A program made the position numbers and the translations under genes. A DNA stretch of 64,000 nt from Zeugodacus cucurbitae. Taxonomy: Eukaryota > Arthropoda > Insecta > Diptera > Tephritidae. Positions 22,611 to 34,359 of the stretch are shown here, piece after piece; the first letter of the stretch is position 1, and every line of letters starts with the position of its first letter. The stretch is taken from assembly GCF_028554725.1 (NCBI RefSeq), contig NC_071667.1, positions 57,653,501-57,717,500 of the forward strand, written 5' to 3'. Below the pieces are notes generated by a model. The model was not told where the DNA came from, did no database searches, and was given only the letters and a program-made list of their open reading frames with translations.

Positions 22611-25600
22611 ATTCTTAAAACCTAACCTAAAAACTTTGTGTGAAATACTCGAACAGATTAATTTTGATGATTCGAAATGTCTTAGCATCACACTTAACGC
22701 GTAACTAACTAGAAAATCTATAATAACTACACATATGGTATTTATATGAAAGGCTTTGACCCACATACATATGAGCAATGGATCAAATTTGTTACTGAGT
22801 ATTCAGTCTGAATAATATTTATAAAATACATTTTTTCTTTTTCAAAACTTTATTACTTATTCCAAGAAGTGGCTGTTGATGACCATTTTTCATCATTTTG
22901 TTTCTGAGCGGCCGTCGGAACAACATTCCTGGAGTATAATGGCATCACTCAAGCAAAAGAAAACCAAATACGTGACAATATTGCTTAGAAATGCCAGAAA
23001 GCTTAATCTCATTCTTATTAGTGTTCATTTTACGAATTTCAAAGAAAAATGTTTTGTTCTTATTGTGGAAAAGGCTTATATTTATACAAAATTTACTCTT
23101 GAATATTATGGCAACAACGATTTAAAGTCGATTCCATGATAGAACTCTTAATTCTTTGACTGATTCTTTTAGGGGTCACAGTCGTGGTTCTAGGACGTAA
23201 AATTCCACAAACAGTCCCCCTTATTTGGATACGAAATCGGGTATTTTCTCATTATTTGGATTATGTTAGGTATTAGGACGTCTTCACTATAAATTTCTTT
23301 AATTTTTCGTTTTCTTTCTCAACACAGCTGAAAGCGATCTCAGATCCTATAAACATCTAGATGTGACTAACTCGATGACTATTTACAACAGAAAACACCA
23401 TTTGACCTGAGTCGTCTAATCGATTCATTTGATAAATTTGTTAATGATTAACGAAGCCCCAGAAAACATTTTTGTGTTGCTGCCAAAACAACACCAACAA
23501 CAAAGAATGTGAAATATGCGAATAATTTACAAGTAAATTTTTGTTGGTATTTGAGTTGTTAATGACCTTGCGGCTGCACCCATTTTTCAGTTGTGAATTT
23601 TTATTATTTTCACATGCACCCTGTGCAATTGCTTAGCTTTGATCATACGCTTGCTGACAGCATTTGCATATTTTGCACGTAGATATAGGTATGTTGTATC
23701 TATATATATGTAGGTGTGTATCTAACTGTATATATACATATACGTATGGAAATATGTACAGAGGCAAGTGCAATTTAAATTGTAATTGTATAAAGTTAAA
23801 AGCATCCGCATATCCGCGGCAAGCGCGATAATTTTTCAAGGTCACATTAGAGCAAATGTAATTACGCCATCATAAATGTAATTTGGTTTGTGTACATGGG
23901 TATATACAAACAAAAATATGTACATATGTAAAGGTGGCAGTCATTGCGGAGCAGCAGCGCTGTGGGTATGTAAGTTAAGCTAGTCTTGGACGCAGCTGTG
24001 GGTTTCTCTATATGTGTTTGTGTGTGACTGCTGAAATCGTTGAATGATTAGTGACGGAACAACCGACCGACCGACCGATTGACACGTGATGGCAGCCACA
24101 ACAACAACAGCTAACTGGCTCTTTAGCAGTGCGCAGATCAAACGGCAAACTCAACTGTCACTCAGTCAAGTCATCAATTGGGCGGTTGGCAAGCGGAAAA
24201 CGCTGGGTAAATACCCAACAACAACAGCATACATATGTAAAATATGTATGCAATTCCCACATATATACCCTCTTATCTCACCCCACTTCATTAGTTAGCT
24301 GCCTGGTTAGACTAGCCAGTGCGAGAGTTCGACAGTAATTCAATTAGCCGACTGTCATTTGTTCGCCGTCCATCAATGCTCGTCAATTAAGTGTCGCTGC
24401 GTCGTTTTGCATGCAACTAACTGCCGCAAAAAGTAGCGAAATGTCGAAGATCTGCCGGCGATTTGCATAATCCATCACAAGCTATTGCAAGTAATAAGTA
24501 GCATCAAGTATTTAATGCCTATGCAAGGAAACAAGGGGGAAAAATTAAAAAAAAATATTGCAATTCCTTTCCCTCTCCTCGCCCTAACAAGTAATTGTTT
24601 GTTTTTAGCCCATAGGAAAGAAATTTAGCTAAAATTGTTGTGGGAAAGTTAGCAATCATGACAGTCTCCTCAGTGATTCTCTTGCACTGCCTTGCTTGGC
24701 GCATTTAAAAAATCTCTTCCTCAAAATTTTTTAACAAAAAATAAACGAAAAATTTAAAAAATAATAATAATCATAAAAAATAAAATGAAAATTAAACGTT
24801 CACCCAAGTGCTGTGAAAGCGCTCATGCAAGACGGGCCGGCAGCAGGCAAATGAAGTTGAGCGCGTCAAGCGCTACTAAAATTAGGGTTCACTGCACGAG
24901 CGTGTTTGGCCGTAAGCAAAATGTGCTTGTAAATTGTTTTTTATACCCATGCGCAACACCTTTCACGGAGTTTAATAGGTTTGGACACGTAACGGTTGTT
25001 GGTAATATCATGAAATTATTGAGACAAACATAAGTACAATGTTGACACTGCAAATGTACGTCCGTCCGAGCGGTAACTCAAATAAATATTGATATATCTT
25101 CAGGAACGTCCGACCAATAATTGAAGAATTATAATTTCTTCTCAACATAATTCGATAAATATGACCCAGTGATCTTCTACTTCCATAAATAGGTTTTATG
25201 TAATAATTCCGTTCAAAAATAGGTTTTCTGGAGTCAACCTCCGTGTTCAGACCTCCTTAACCTCCTAATTAGACTGAAATTTCTGTCCAATGAGTGACTT
25301 TTCAAGTTCAGAAACAAAAATAAGTTGCACCAGGTCCAGTTTAATAGTTGGATCTATCTGGTCGATGTGTTATCGTGGTAGAATAGCATTTTTTTCTGTG
25401 GTAATGGGCAAGTAGCAACCTACTGGCTACTGGCTGCATTTGCAGGTGAAGTACATGCGAAAATATTTCTTGGGTTTAAACAATTGGTCACGCTCCCAAG
25501 AAACAAACCGAGACAACTAGTGGCACATATACTGCACACTGCAGACTAAGGAGCCATCTGCACAACCTATAAGCGGAGACACATGTGCATCTATCCCTTG

Positions 25601-27228
25601 ACTGTCCGGCGATCGCGAGGAAAAGTAGTCATGTAATGGGAGCTCGGTATCCCCAAAGAGACAGTATCACGTCCTTAACGCGACAGTTTAGATGGTATAC
25701 TGTGGCAGAGCACACATGCAGGAGAGCACAATGTGCGTTCCTCAATACTTAATCTAATCTTCTAGGGCGCCCGACTAAGGGGTTCCATCTAAGATCTGCA
25801 ATAATAAAGATTCTCATAGAGTTCACCATGCCGAAGATCCTTTGTTAGTCGAGTATATCTTAGAAACCGTATAGGTTATAGTTATTAAACTGGGTATAAA
25901 TTTCATTAATGAAGACTGTTGTGTCCACGTTCTCCGATACTTCATTCTGTTCATGAGATACGATAGAAACTCGTGTTGAATTTGGTGTCGTGTTTGTAAG
26001 AAGGGTAGTAACTTCAACGTATTTGGTTTGAGGATCTTCTGAAGCCTAAGAGGGCTCTACATCGCATAATATTTTGTGTGTTTATACTAAAAGTGCGAGT
26101 AATTAGAATCCTCTAATATATTCCTCTTGTATATTCTTTCAATATTTCCCATTCTGCCCGAATTTATTTCTGCCTTACTTAGTTGTTTATTTTTCTGTTT
26201 CAAAACTCGCCATGAATCTACCACGCTGGCGTTGCATTCGACTTATCTTCATTTTAATTTCAGCGATTTTCTTAAAATATTTTTCATTTTTTGTTTTTTG
26301 GTTTTGACGGAACACCGAAAAACATGCCACAGCATTTTACATTATTTACAAGCAAAACGACGAAACGAAAATCAGTACATCCAGTACCCAGTACCTCAGT
26401 GTTAAAAAAAAGTCTGTGAAAAAAAGTTAATAAGCAAACCGGCTGTGGGCTACCAGCCGCTGGTCGCTCAAAGTTCGCAATGCTGTCGTTTATTATCATA
26501 ACGGTACTTAAGTGCAGACACTCGGCCGACAATCAGTTAGCGTTCGTGGGGGCATTTAGACCAGGGCCAGCATGCAAAAGCAGCGCACAAGAACAACTGC
26601 AACACACACACTCTGCGGCTGCGCACATTTTGCGCCTCGCCTCGACTCACCGCTCTGCACGAATCGCGCCGAACAACTTGTTTCGTTGGGCAGAAAAAGA
26701 ATTTTATTTATTTATTTATGCACTGTTATTCCGTTTGTAATTCGTTATTTGTTTGGGCTCACGATCTCGTTGCATTTTAATTAAATGCGATTTTTATTCG
26801 CATCGGCTCTTTTGGTTATGCAAAGCGTGACGCGTGAAACGTTGTCGCGTTCTCAATTGCAATTGCATACTTGGGTGCTTGTTGCCGCTAGAAGTTGTTG
26901 TTTTTGTTGTTGTATTGTCTTCAACTTCTTTGTATATTTGTTTGTTGCTAAGGCAAATAGTTGGGTTTATTGGTTTTAGACGAAATTGACGTTTTCTTTA
27001 GGTAAATTGTGAATATGCTCACGATCTTTTAATTAAAAGATACTTTTGTCACTAAATTTATACAGAATTAATTTTTCAACACATTTTTTAAGTCCGATAG
27101 ATAATTTCATTTTTTTTTTAATTTTTGAAATTCTTTTATTCGCTCGAAAACCTAAACTCCACTATATTTCTATAGTTTTGGGAACTGAAAGTAATTACAG
27201 GGAGTCGAATATTTTTATAACGGTAGTA
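22611..27228. other. non-coding DNA, nothing certain
   Basis: No recognised exon. Simple repeats include CCGA units near 24,060-24,080 and a TATA/GTAT microsatellite around 23,690-23,760. GC-richer islands lie at about 24,080-24,480 and 26,430-26,880. An initiator-like TCAGTT occurs at 26,533-26,538 without a downstream element. A degraded non-LTR element may be present around 25,500-26,050, but I could not assemble a convincing reverse transcriptase motif. Confidence 0.45.
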
Positions 27229-27467
27229 TACATGGAAAAGACAGCGGCTACGCTGTTGACAGAAGATCAACAGGTCATGTTGTTCGAAAGGACGAAAGTG
27301 CTCCAGCTCTGACAGTGTTCGATGCAGTACCCGCTGGTGAAAGCCAAGGAAGAGGAAGACCTCCACTCTGTTGGCAGGACCAGGTGGAGAAGGACCTGGC
27401 TTCACTTGGTATTACCAATTGGCGCTAAATTGCCAAAAGGAGAATTAGTGGCCAGTCAAGAAGAAGT
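27229..27467 (+). mobile_element. RTE-type LINE, 5'-truncated fragment (copy 2)
   Basis: Carries the same RT tail as the copies at 4.6 and 32.8 kb: TVFDAVPAGESQGRGRPPL, then DQVEKDLASLGITNWR, ending near AGTCAAGAAGAAG. A short foreign insertion (TTGACAGAAGATCAACA, about 27,255-27,271) interrupts the conserved RWLGHVV block. Not functional. Confidence 0.75.
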
Positions 27468-29965
27468 ATAAAAGAGAAGTTTAAAGCCTAATTCAAGTCA
27501 AAAACTGCTTGAAGAGGGAGCTAAACAAATTGAGGAGGACATCTCAACTTTGTTTTTTACATCCGTCTAGAGCATACGTCAGGCGTACTCTATTTGATGA
27601 AAGATGTTATGACAGCAGATCAATAGTATTGTGTCGTTCCATAGGGCTTTACGTAGTCGGCATTCCTCATAAATCATAGACATTGATCACGTCTTTGGTT
27701 GAAGTTTAAGGTTTATACCGATGTATCTGGAGAACGCTGGGTTAAGTGGATAGAGTTGTATTCGTACATTGCCACTTTGCGGGACCTCGGTGTTTTCTAT
27801 TTGCAGTACTCGGTAAATTTGGGATAGAGCTTCCGTGTAAGCGGATTAGTTTCTGTATACTTCAGGGTCGCATTCTTCAACTGACCAGAAACTGCAGAAA
27901 TGCAATAAAGTTTAACGTTCAGAAAGCTACAGAATAATGGTATCGAAATAGTGTATGTGAAGTCGCGCGGTAATCTCGTCTGCGTACTGCTGTGATGCAA
28001 GCAATGGTCCTAATCATAGAAACCACATTTCGATACGATAAAGGTTTTCGATCGAAAATGTTCATACAATTATTGATTCCGTCGATACTCTGCTTTACCA
28101 TAAAGTGAGAACGTAAAACAGTATTATCGAACTTTATCGACAAATGCGACAAATTTTTATAAAGTGTCTGTGATTTTTCCTTTGTTCAAAAAAATTAAAA
28201 CTGACCTCTTTAACTATTGTGAAACTTCTTCCAAAAAATATTTAATCGCCTGAGGCTCTTTGAGAAAATGCTTTCGCTATTTCGAGGGGTAACTTTATAT
28301 CGCTTTTAAACATCTTTAATTTATTTTTGTTAATCTGTTTTTGTCTTTTGTCTCTAAAATACACATTTAAAATATAATTTAGTCCGTCATCAGTAATTAT
28401 TTACATAAAAACTTCAAAATGGTTTACTTCTTTTAAATTTCCGCAACTCACTCATCAACAGATAGATTTCGACCATAATTTTCGATTTTGCTGATTTAAT
28501 GATTCGTAATTAGCGACATCTATTAACCGCGGAATCGTAAATTTTATTTTCGATCGAAACGGATGCAATGATTAGACCCAATATTTATGAAATCGCGGTA
28601 AGATTTCAATAGAGTACAGATATCCGAGACATTGGAATCATACCCTCCATCCATTACAAAGAGATCGATTTCGTTTTATGCTTTTCGAGGCAGATACAGG
28701 CATTTAGCTAAAGAAACCCAATCAGCCTCAGTTGCCACCTTGTCGTGGTGGCAAAATTTTCCGACACCCCGTACAATCATATCTTCCATGATCAATTAAA
28801 AAAATCACCGATCATCGTGATGAAGGAGGCACCGCTCTTAGATGCCTTTCAAGCATTCCTTTGTTTGTTTTTATCTCTTACGATTACGAGTATCACTTTG
28901 CGCCCCATGATATTTACGCCGTTCATTTCTAAAGTAATCTCAACAAATTTGCCATATAGCATATCTAAATGTCAGATGCATTATCGAACACACCCGAGGC
29001 ATATCACGAGTGTATATCATGTATGTATGTATGTATGTGCTTCCTGTGATTTTGGTTTATGTGCCCGCAGCAATGCACAAGGCGGCCAGCCCCAACAGGT
29101 GGCTATTGCAACCGAACTCTAAAAGTTATCACACATGCTGAGCCTCTGGTAGGTTGCGCATGCGCCCGGCGATTATCGCAGCTGGTTAACGCTGTTTGGT
29201 TGGCAGCACTTGTTGGCAAATGTTTGCGAGATTAATGCAAATTGGCACGATTTGAAATTTTACATAAATGAAAATTACAAATTTATTTCTGCCAAATTAC
29301 AGCAACAACAACAACAACAAAGTATATTAACAGAAGTCATACACTCGCATGTGTGTGCATTTAGTGTGGTTTTTGACAAGTTGTTGGCATGAATTATTTA
29401 TTTATTTAACCATGCCAGTCGCATTGCAACAATAACAACAACAACAAGAACAAACACAACGTGTTGATAGCTACTTATTACAGCGCTGCAGCGAATCGGG
29501 CGCTACTCCACGCGCTTAATCTGACTCTGGCTGAGTGCAACTGTGTGCTTCACTCTTGCAAATGCACATTCGCGCTAAATTCAATTAGTTGGCGTGGGTT
29601 TCGGACAAATTTGCAAAAGCGCACAAAAAGGCATGGGTTGAAATGCATAAATGCATATATGCAATATTTATGTATGCTTTTACATATATGTATATATGTA
29701 TGTATGTATGGATATGTTTAAATTGTGATGCGCATGACTGTAAATGACTGTGATGCAGCACATTTTATTTATTTGTTTTTACAAAGTGAGGAAATATGTA
29801 ATTTAGCATTTATGATAATTTACCGTAATGCAATTTCGGAAAATTATGATTTTTTTGTTATTTTTTTATAACTTTTGTAATTTTATATATATTTTTGGTT
29901 TTGGAAAAATTATATATTAGCAAAAGATTTTTTTTTTACATTTTAATAACTGCAGTAACCATATA
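27468..29965. other. non-coding DNA, nothing recognised
   Basis: No recognised gene or element. A 125-codon open frame on the plus strand starting at 28,745 has no familiar motif and lies in mixed-composition DNA. CAA repeats occur near 29,300-29,322 and 29,430-29,450. Confidence 0.45.
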
Positions 29966-30409
29966 CAGTGGAACTTCTCTAACTCGAATCACCACAATCC
30001 ACAAAAAAACTTCGAGTTAGACAGACTACGAGTTATTGAATTTTCATTAAAACATATAAATTTTTAAAAAGCCAGTTTTAGTTATTTACTTCGGATAAAG
30101 TTTTATGTTCATACGTTAAAACATGTATTCTTTAATTTTTTTTGTTGCACTTTGCTATTATTTGGCTGTTGACGTCTGTATCACATGCCTTTGTTACATT
30201 ATTTATTCAATCCATAAGTGTAATTTAATATTTTTTGTTCTCCTCCATACGATATAGAGGAGCACTTTTTAAACTGTGCCTCGAAAGTAAAATTATAAAT
30301 TTTGTATTGTATAATGCCCTGGTCGAAAAGTTCAATTTACGGAAGAAGATTTGTATGAAGTTCGACTTCTATTGCCACTTCAAAAGTTCGAGTTATGGAA
30401 GTTCCACTG
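29966..30409 (-). mobile_element. pogo-like element, copy C
   Basis: 444 bp with inverted ends CAGTGGAACTTCTCTAACTC (left) and CAGTGGAACTTCCATAACTC (opposite strand, right) and TA duplications at 29,964-29,965 and 30,410-30,411. The near-identical ends make this the best preserved of the three family members. The interior aligns along its length with copy B, with indels, and is no longer coding. Confidence 0.82.
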
Positions 30410-32654
30410 TATTCTCACATTTTTGGTAAATTTTAATTTTATTATTTAACATTATTGCCATCGATGGTGTTTTATGGCGATCTTCCCATTTTTAGATACA
30501 ATTTTAGTTACCTGATTTGTTTTTTTTTTCGCTTAAAAATATAACTCTCTCGTTAATTACCTTTTCATTCTTGCTAAAACTATTTTGAGCGAGCATTATG
30601 TAAAGGTCCCAGAATAGATAAAAGACGCTGTCGGCCAACTCCGGTTCAAATTTGAATTTTTCACAGGTTTGAAATACATTGAGTTGCTTTTGTTTGTGAG
30701 CTTGAGGTTTTGTGTATCCAAGTATCCGTGAACGCTTAACTCCAACACATCCTTTTGATCTTTAGAGTAACAGTTATCTCAATCAACGTCAGTTTCTTTT
30801 GATTGACCATTGACTTGTTCCAAATTAGGAAAAGACTAGCGAAGTATTGCTTGACCTACCACTAAATCCATATAATATTTATCAAAGCACTTTTTGAGTA
30901 TGAACCTTAGATTTTTTTCATTCAAAAATGTCCTCCATTAACCCTCAAACTTCATTTTCAATGAATTTTTTCTAAAATACCAAACTCAAAATGTTATACC
31001 TCACAAACCAATTGCCCGACAGATGCAAAGTCTAATTTTTGATGGATTTTTTTCTATATATGGGGTTTCAAAAATAAAATTTCACGCTTAAACATTCTCT
31101 GAAGGCATAATCTGGCGTAATTCCCAAAAATATTCTCCAATTTTATTGATCGGCATAAAAATTACCCGAAATATTGCCGAAGTCTCTATTAAAAAAATAG
31201 AGTTAAAGTTTTAAAACAACAACTGAAGAAAACCTCAAAGGTGCTTTACCTATCACCCTTTACGTAAATGATTTCATCAATTTGTATGCGCATTTTTCTG
31301 TATGAATTTCACTTCATGCTAATTATAACACCTATGCTATCAGTTAATAACCCCTAAACAATCAAAAGTCGGCACGCAAATAAATAAATAGACGCAATCT
31401 CACGCGATTATTCGCACCAAGCAACCGTCCAACCTGCCATCACTGCCAGCGATACCCTATCATTAAGAGTGACTATCTGCCAAGCGTACACCTGACCGCA
31501 AGCAACCCGACAGCTATTAACTATGTGCGTATGTATGGATGGATGGATGGGATGCCGACATCAGTCAGACTCCACCAACACCACTGCCGTCGCTTGAGTC
31601 TTCACAACCTGCCGCCGTGGTCAACGCTAGCGCCTTCGGTTATTTGTCCAAACACATCGGTGTAACGATCGATGATGGACGCTGCGACGGGTCATTTAGA
31701 GCCGCAGCTGGTCCATACGTCAATCTCAATTACATATCCGCGTGTGGTGGATAATTTTCCAGCTTATTAGCGAATAAACAAGTTAATTCCAATAATATGA
31801 ATCGAACGTACGCGCCAACAAACGCGAAAGATCCGAAGACAGACCGGATTGAATGGTCGTTGGTTCGACGGCTTGCCGGAAGGGCCATTCGTCTGCCTAT
31901 TGGACACATGATTGGTATTGGTTATCGCCGCAGAAGAATCGATAAGCGAGCGCTGCATCTTTAATGGCAGAAGTAGTAGAAGAAGAAGGCGCATATAAGA
32001 ACAGGATTGAAAATGGCACTAGACGCAAGCGTACGCATGCGCAGCATCTGCAAAGCAACGCAAATTAATTGAAATTACGGCATTTGTTTATGTCTGTGCT
32101 GACGCAGATTGAGAGGCTCACTGGCCCAGGAATAGAAGTGTAGCTTGGATTAGCGCTAACTGGAGCGCGGCAACATTTAATGATCCACGGGCATATTTAT
32201 ACATCTGTACAAATGTAATGCATGTGAGCCCTTTTTGCTGGCAGCTTAACTTTACGACGCTGTAACGCCGCTTTGGTCCGTTTATTGCTGCAGCAACCAC
32301 GCCACGCTACGTGGGGGTATTTCGCAACTGTCTCGATTCTTGTGCAATTTTTTGTTGTTGTTGCTGTTGGAGTCACACTAAATAGTCAAATAGCAAACAA
32401 GCAGCTGGCTTTCTGGCTGTCTCGGTTGACTTTTTGGCTGACCGCCCCGGTCCACTGACTTGTCTGACTGTAGGCCTACAGCCGCTCTCTCTACTTGGCA
32501 AGCACATGTGACATTTTTTTACGGCCGTCGGCGAGCTTTGATCTCGCTGCTTTGTTGTTTTAAGCTACACGCCTTTTTTAATTTGTTTACTTTGTATTCT
32601 CATTCTCTCCCTTTGCCATCATACATATTTACTTGCTTTTATTTCTGCAAAAAT
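30410..32654. other. non-coding DNA; one unexplained GC-rich open frame
   Basis: Mostly AT-rich sequence without a recognisable gene. From about 31,400 to 32,500 the sequence is more GC-rich. An open frame at 31,539-31,754 (71 codons, containing AFGYLSKHIGVTIDDGR) has protein-like composition, but it shows no domain I know and no splice context that joins it to anything. It might be an exon or simply conserved regulatory DNA. Confidence 0.35.
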
Positions 32655-32785
32655 GTAAAAATGAACGAATAGACGGAGAAACGAACGGACAGAAGGACGT
32701 AAGGTCGGAGTAATGAATGGGTGGAGTAAAGAATGGATAGAGGAATACACGGGTGGAGGAATAAATGGGCAGAGAAAAGAATGGA
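32655..32785 (-). repeat. minisatellite block, left of RTE insertion
   Basis: Imperfect tandem units of the GAATGAACGGGTGGAG type, the same unit as the large array at 34.4-36.8 kb. The block stops abruptly at AAAGAATGGA, where the RTE copy begins, and the same ten bases reappear at the far side (33,360-33,369) followed by more minisatellite. Confidence 0.7.
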
Positions 32786-33266
32786 AATCCAACGCAGAAT
32801 CACTCTTGCCAACAGGTGCTACTATGGACTGAGTAGGCAATTGAAAAGTAGAGTCTTCTGTCGACGAACAAAAACCAAACTCTACAAGTCTCTCATCATT
32901 CCCGTCCTACTTTACGGTGCAGAAGCGTGGACGATGTCAACATCCGATGAGACGGCACTAGGAGTTTTCGAGAGAAAGGTTTTGCGGAAGATTTATGGTC
33001 CCTTAAACATTGGCAACGGCGAATACCGCAGACGATGGAACGATGAGCTGTATGTGTTATTCGACGACATACTAGACATAGTCCAGCGAATAAAAAGACA
33101 GCGGCTACGCTGGCTAGGTCATGTTGTTCGAATGGACGAAAGTACGCCAGCTCTGAAAGTGTTCGATGTAGTACCCGCTGGTGGAAGCCGAGGAAGAGGG
33201 AGACCTCCATTCCGATGGAAGGACCAGGTGGAGTGGGACCTGGCTTCCCTTGGTATAACCAATTGA
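32784..33266 (+). pseudogene. RTE reverse transcriptase, C-terminal part
   Basis: The open frame encodes the thumb and C-terminal region of a non-LTR reverse transcriptase: RRITLANRCYYGLSRQL, TKLYKSLIIPVLLYGAEAWT, FERKVLRKIYGP, RLRWLGHVVRMDE and GRGRPPFRWKDQ. The YADD-containing palm and the endonuclease domain are absent because the copy is 5'-truncated. The frame stops at TGA (33,264-33,266), where the other copies have TGG (Trp in ITNWR). Beyond it the old frame continues with RQAARRRDAW to a TAA, so the stop is a secondary mutation. Not functional alone. The open frame extends upstream into the minisatellite by chance. Confidence 0.85.
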
Positions 33267-33359
33267 CGCCAAGCTGCCAGAAGGAGAGACGCGTGGCGCG
33301 CTGTTGTGGACTCGGTTATAACCGCGTAAGCGGTGTCTACTACGCCAGTCAAGAAGAAG
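32786..33359 (+). mobile_element. RTE-type LINE, 5'-truncated insertion (copy 3)
   Basis: The longest of the four copies. It is bounded on the left by AAAGAATGGA (32,776-32,785) and on the right by the same ten bases (33,360-33,369), a likely target-site duplication. It ends in ACGCCAGTCAAGAAGAAGA, a GAA tail. Inserting into minisatellite DNA and being truncated at the 5' end are both normal for target-primed reverse transcription. Confidence 0.75.
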
Positions 33360-33400
33360 AAAGAATGGATGGCGGAACGAACGGTAGTAGAATAATTATA
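33360..33400 (-). repeat. minisatellite remnant, right of RTE insertion
   Basis: Short continuation of the AATGGATGGCGGAACGAACG type repeat after the RTE tail; together with 32,655-32,785 it marks the array that the LINE entered. Confidence 0.6.
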
Positions 33401-34359
33401 AAGTTTGTCGCTGCAACGTTCGTCTTTTATAAACTATTAATTCTAAAAGAACAGGGTCCTAAACGATCTTCGAATAACTGCAACTAAACCTCGGGAAAAT
33501 TAATATCATTAAATACTGTACTTTATTTCTAGAATTACTGTCTAGTTAACAAGCTTCGATGTATGTATATGGTTCTCCAAAGAATTATTCTAGGTATATT
33601 CACGCTACAGTCGAGTCCACATAAATACAAAAAATCTGGTCCCATTGTCGCTGCAAGGTGTGTTTCTTCAGCTGTAAATCCCAATCATGCTTTTCAATTG
33701 TATTAATATTTATTTATACCCCACGACATGATTGTGTCCATTTTATTGCGCAACACTGTATGTTAATTTCCATTTTCAGGTAAATAAGTAGGTAAGCTGT
33801 TAAGCATACCCCTAAGCGTTAAAAGAAAGCCAATAAATACTACACAAATCTATACACGCACATGCACATGTGCATTTAAGTACATAATTATCCATTCACT
33901 GATTTAAATATTGTAATTATGACAAATTGTCCAGTTGACCACAGCGCCTGACCACTAATGATATATTACTGCCCTATATGCATCTGCGTCTTCGAATGCT
34001 CAATGTGTGAGTTGTTTACACTCATAAATACCGGTGCCTAATCGGCTTAAATGATAAAAATCGGTTTTAATAATACATTATTTACTCTGAATATATATAC
34101 TTACACATTAATTTGCATATTTAGTGGCAAGAAGAAAGTTTGGTGACAAAAAAGTACGGAATGTAATTTATTTTTATTTTTTGCTTTGAAAACAATAACT
34201 ATGTAACCTAAAACTAATCGAGATACATAAAGAGTTGCATATGTATGTATGTATGTATATATGTATATGATCAAGTTCATAAGTCGAACTGAATTCCATA
34301 TAAATTTCTGGCCCTTTATTTGCTCATCCATCAGCTTCAGAGTCCACTGTGTGTATTCC
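33401..34359. other. non-coding DNA, nothing recognised
   Basis: AT-rich, with a TATG microsatellite at about 34,240-34,268. No gene or element identified. Confidence 0.5.

Noticed and set aside
25500..26050. Possible degraded non-LTR reverse transcriptase
   Set aside because: No frame gives a recognisable reverse transcriptase or endonuclease motif; resemblance too vague.
26533..26565. Initiator-like TCAGTT in a GC-rich patch
   Set aside because: The +28 position reads CAGGG, which does not fit the DPE consensus, and no TATA box is present.
28745..29122. 125-codon open frame on the plus strand
   Set aside because: No motif, mixed composition, and it runs into TATG microsatellite sequence.
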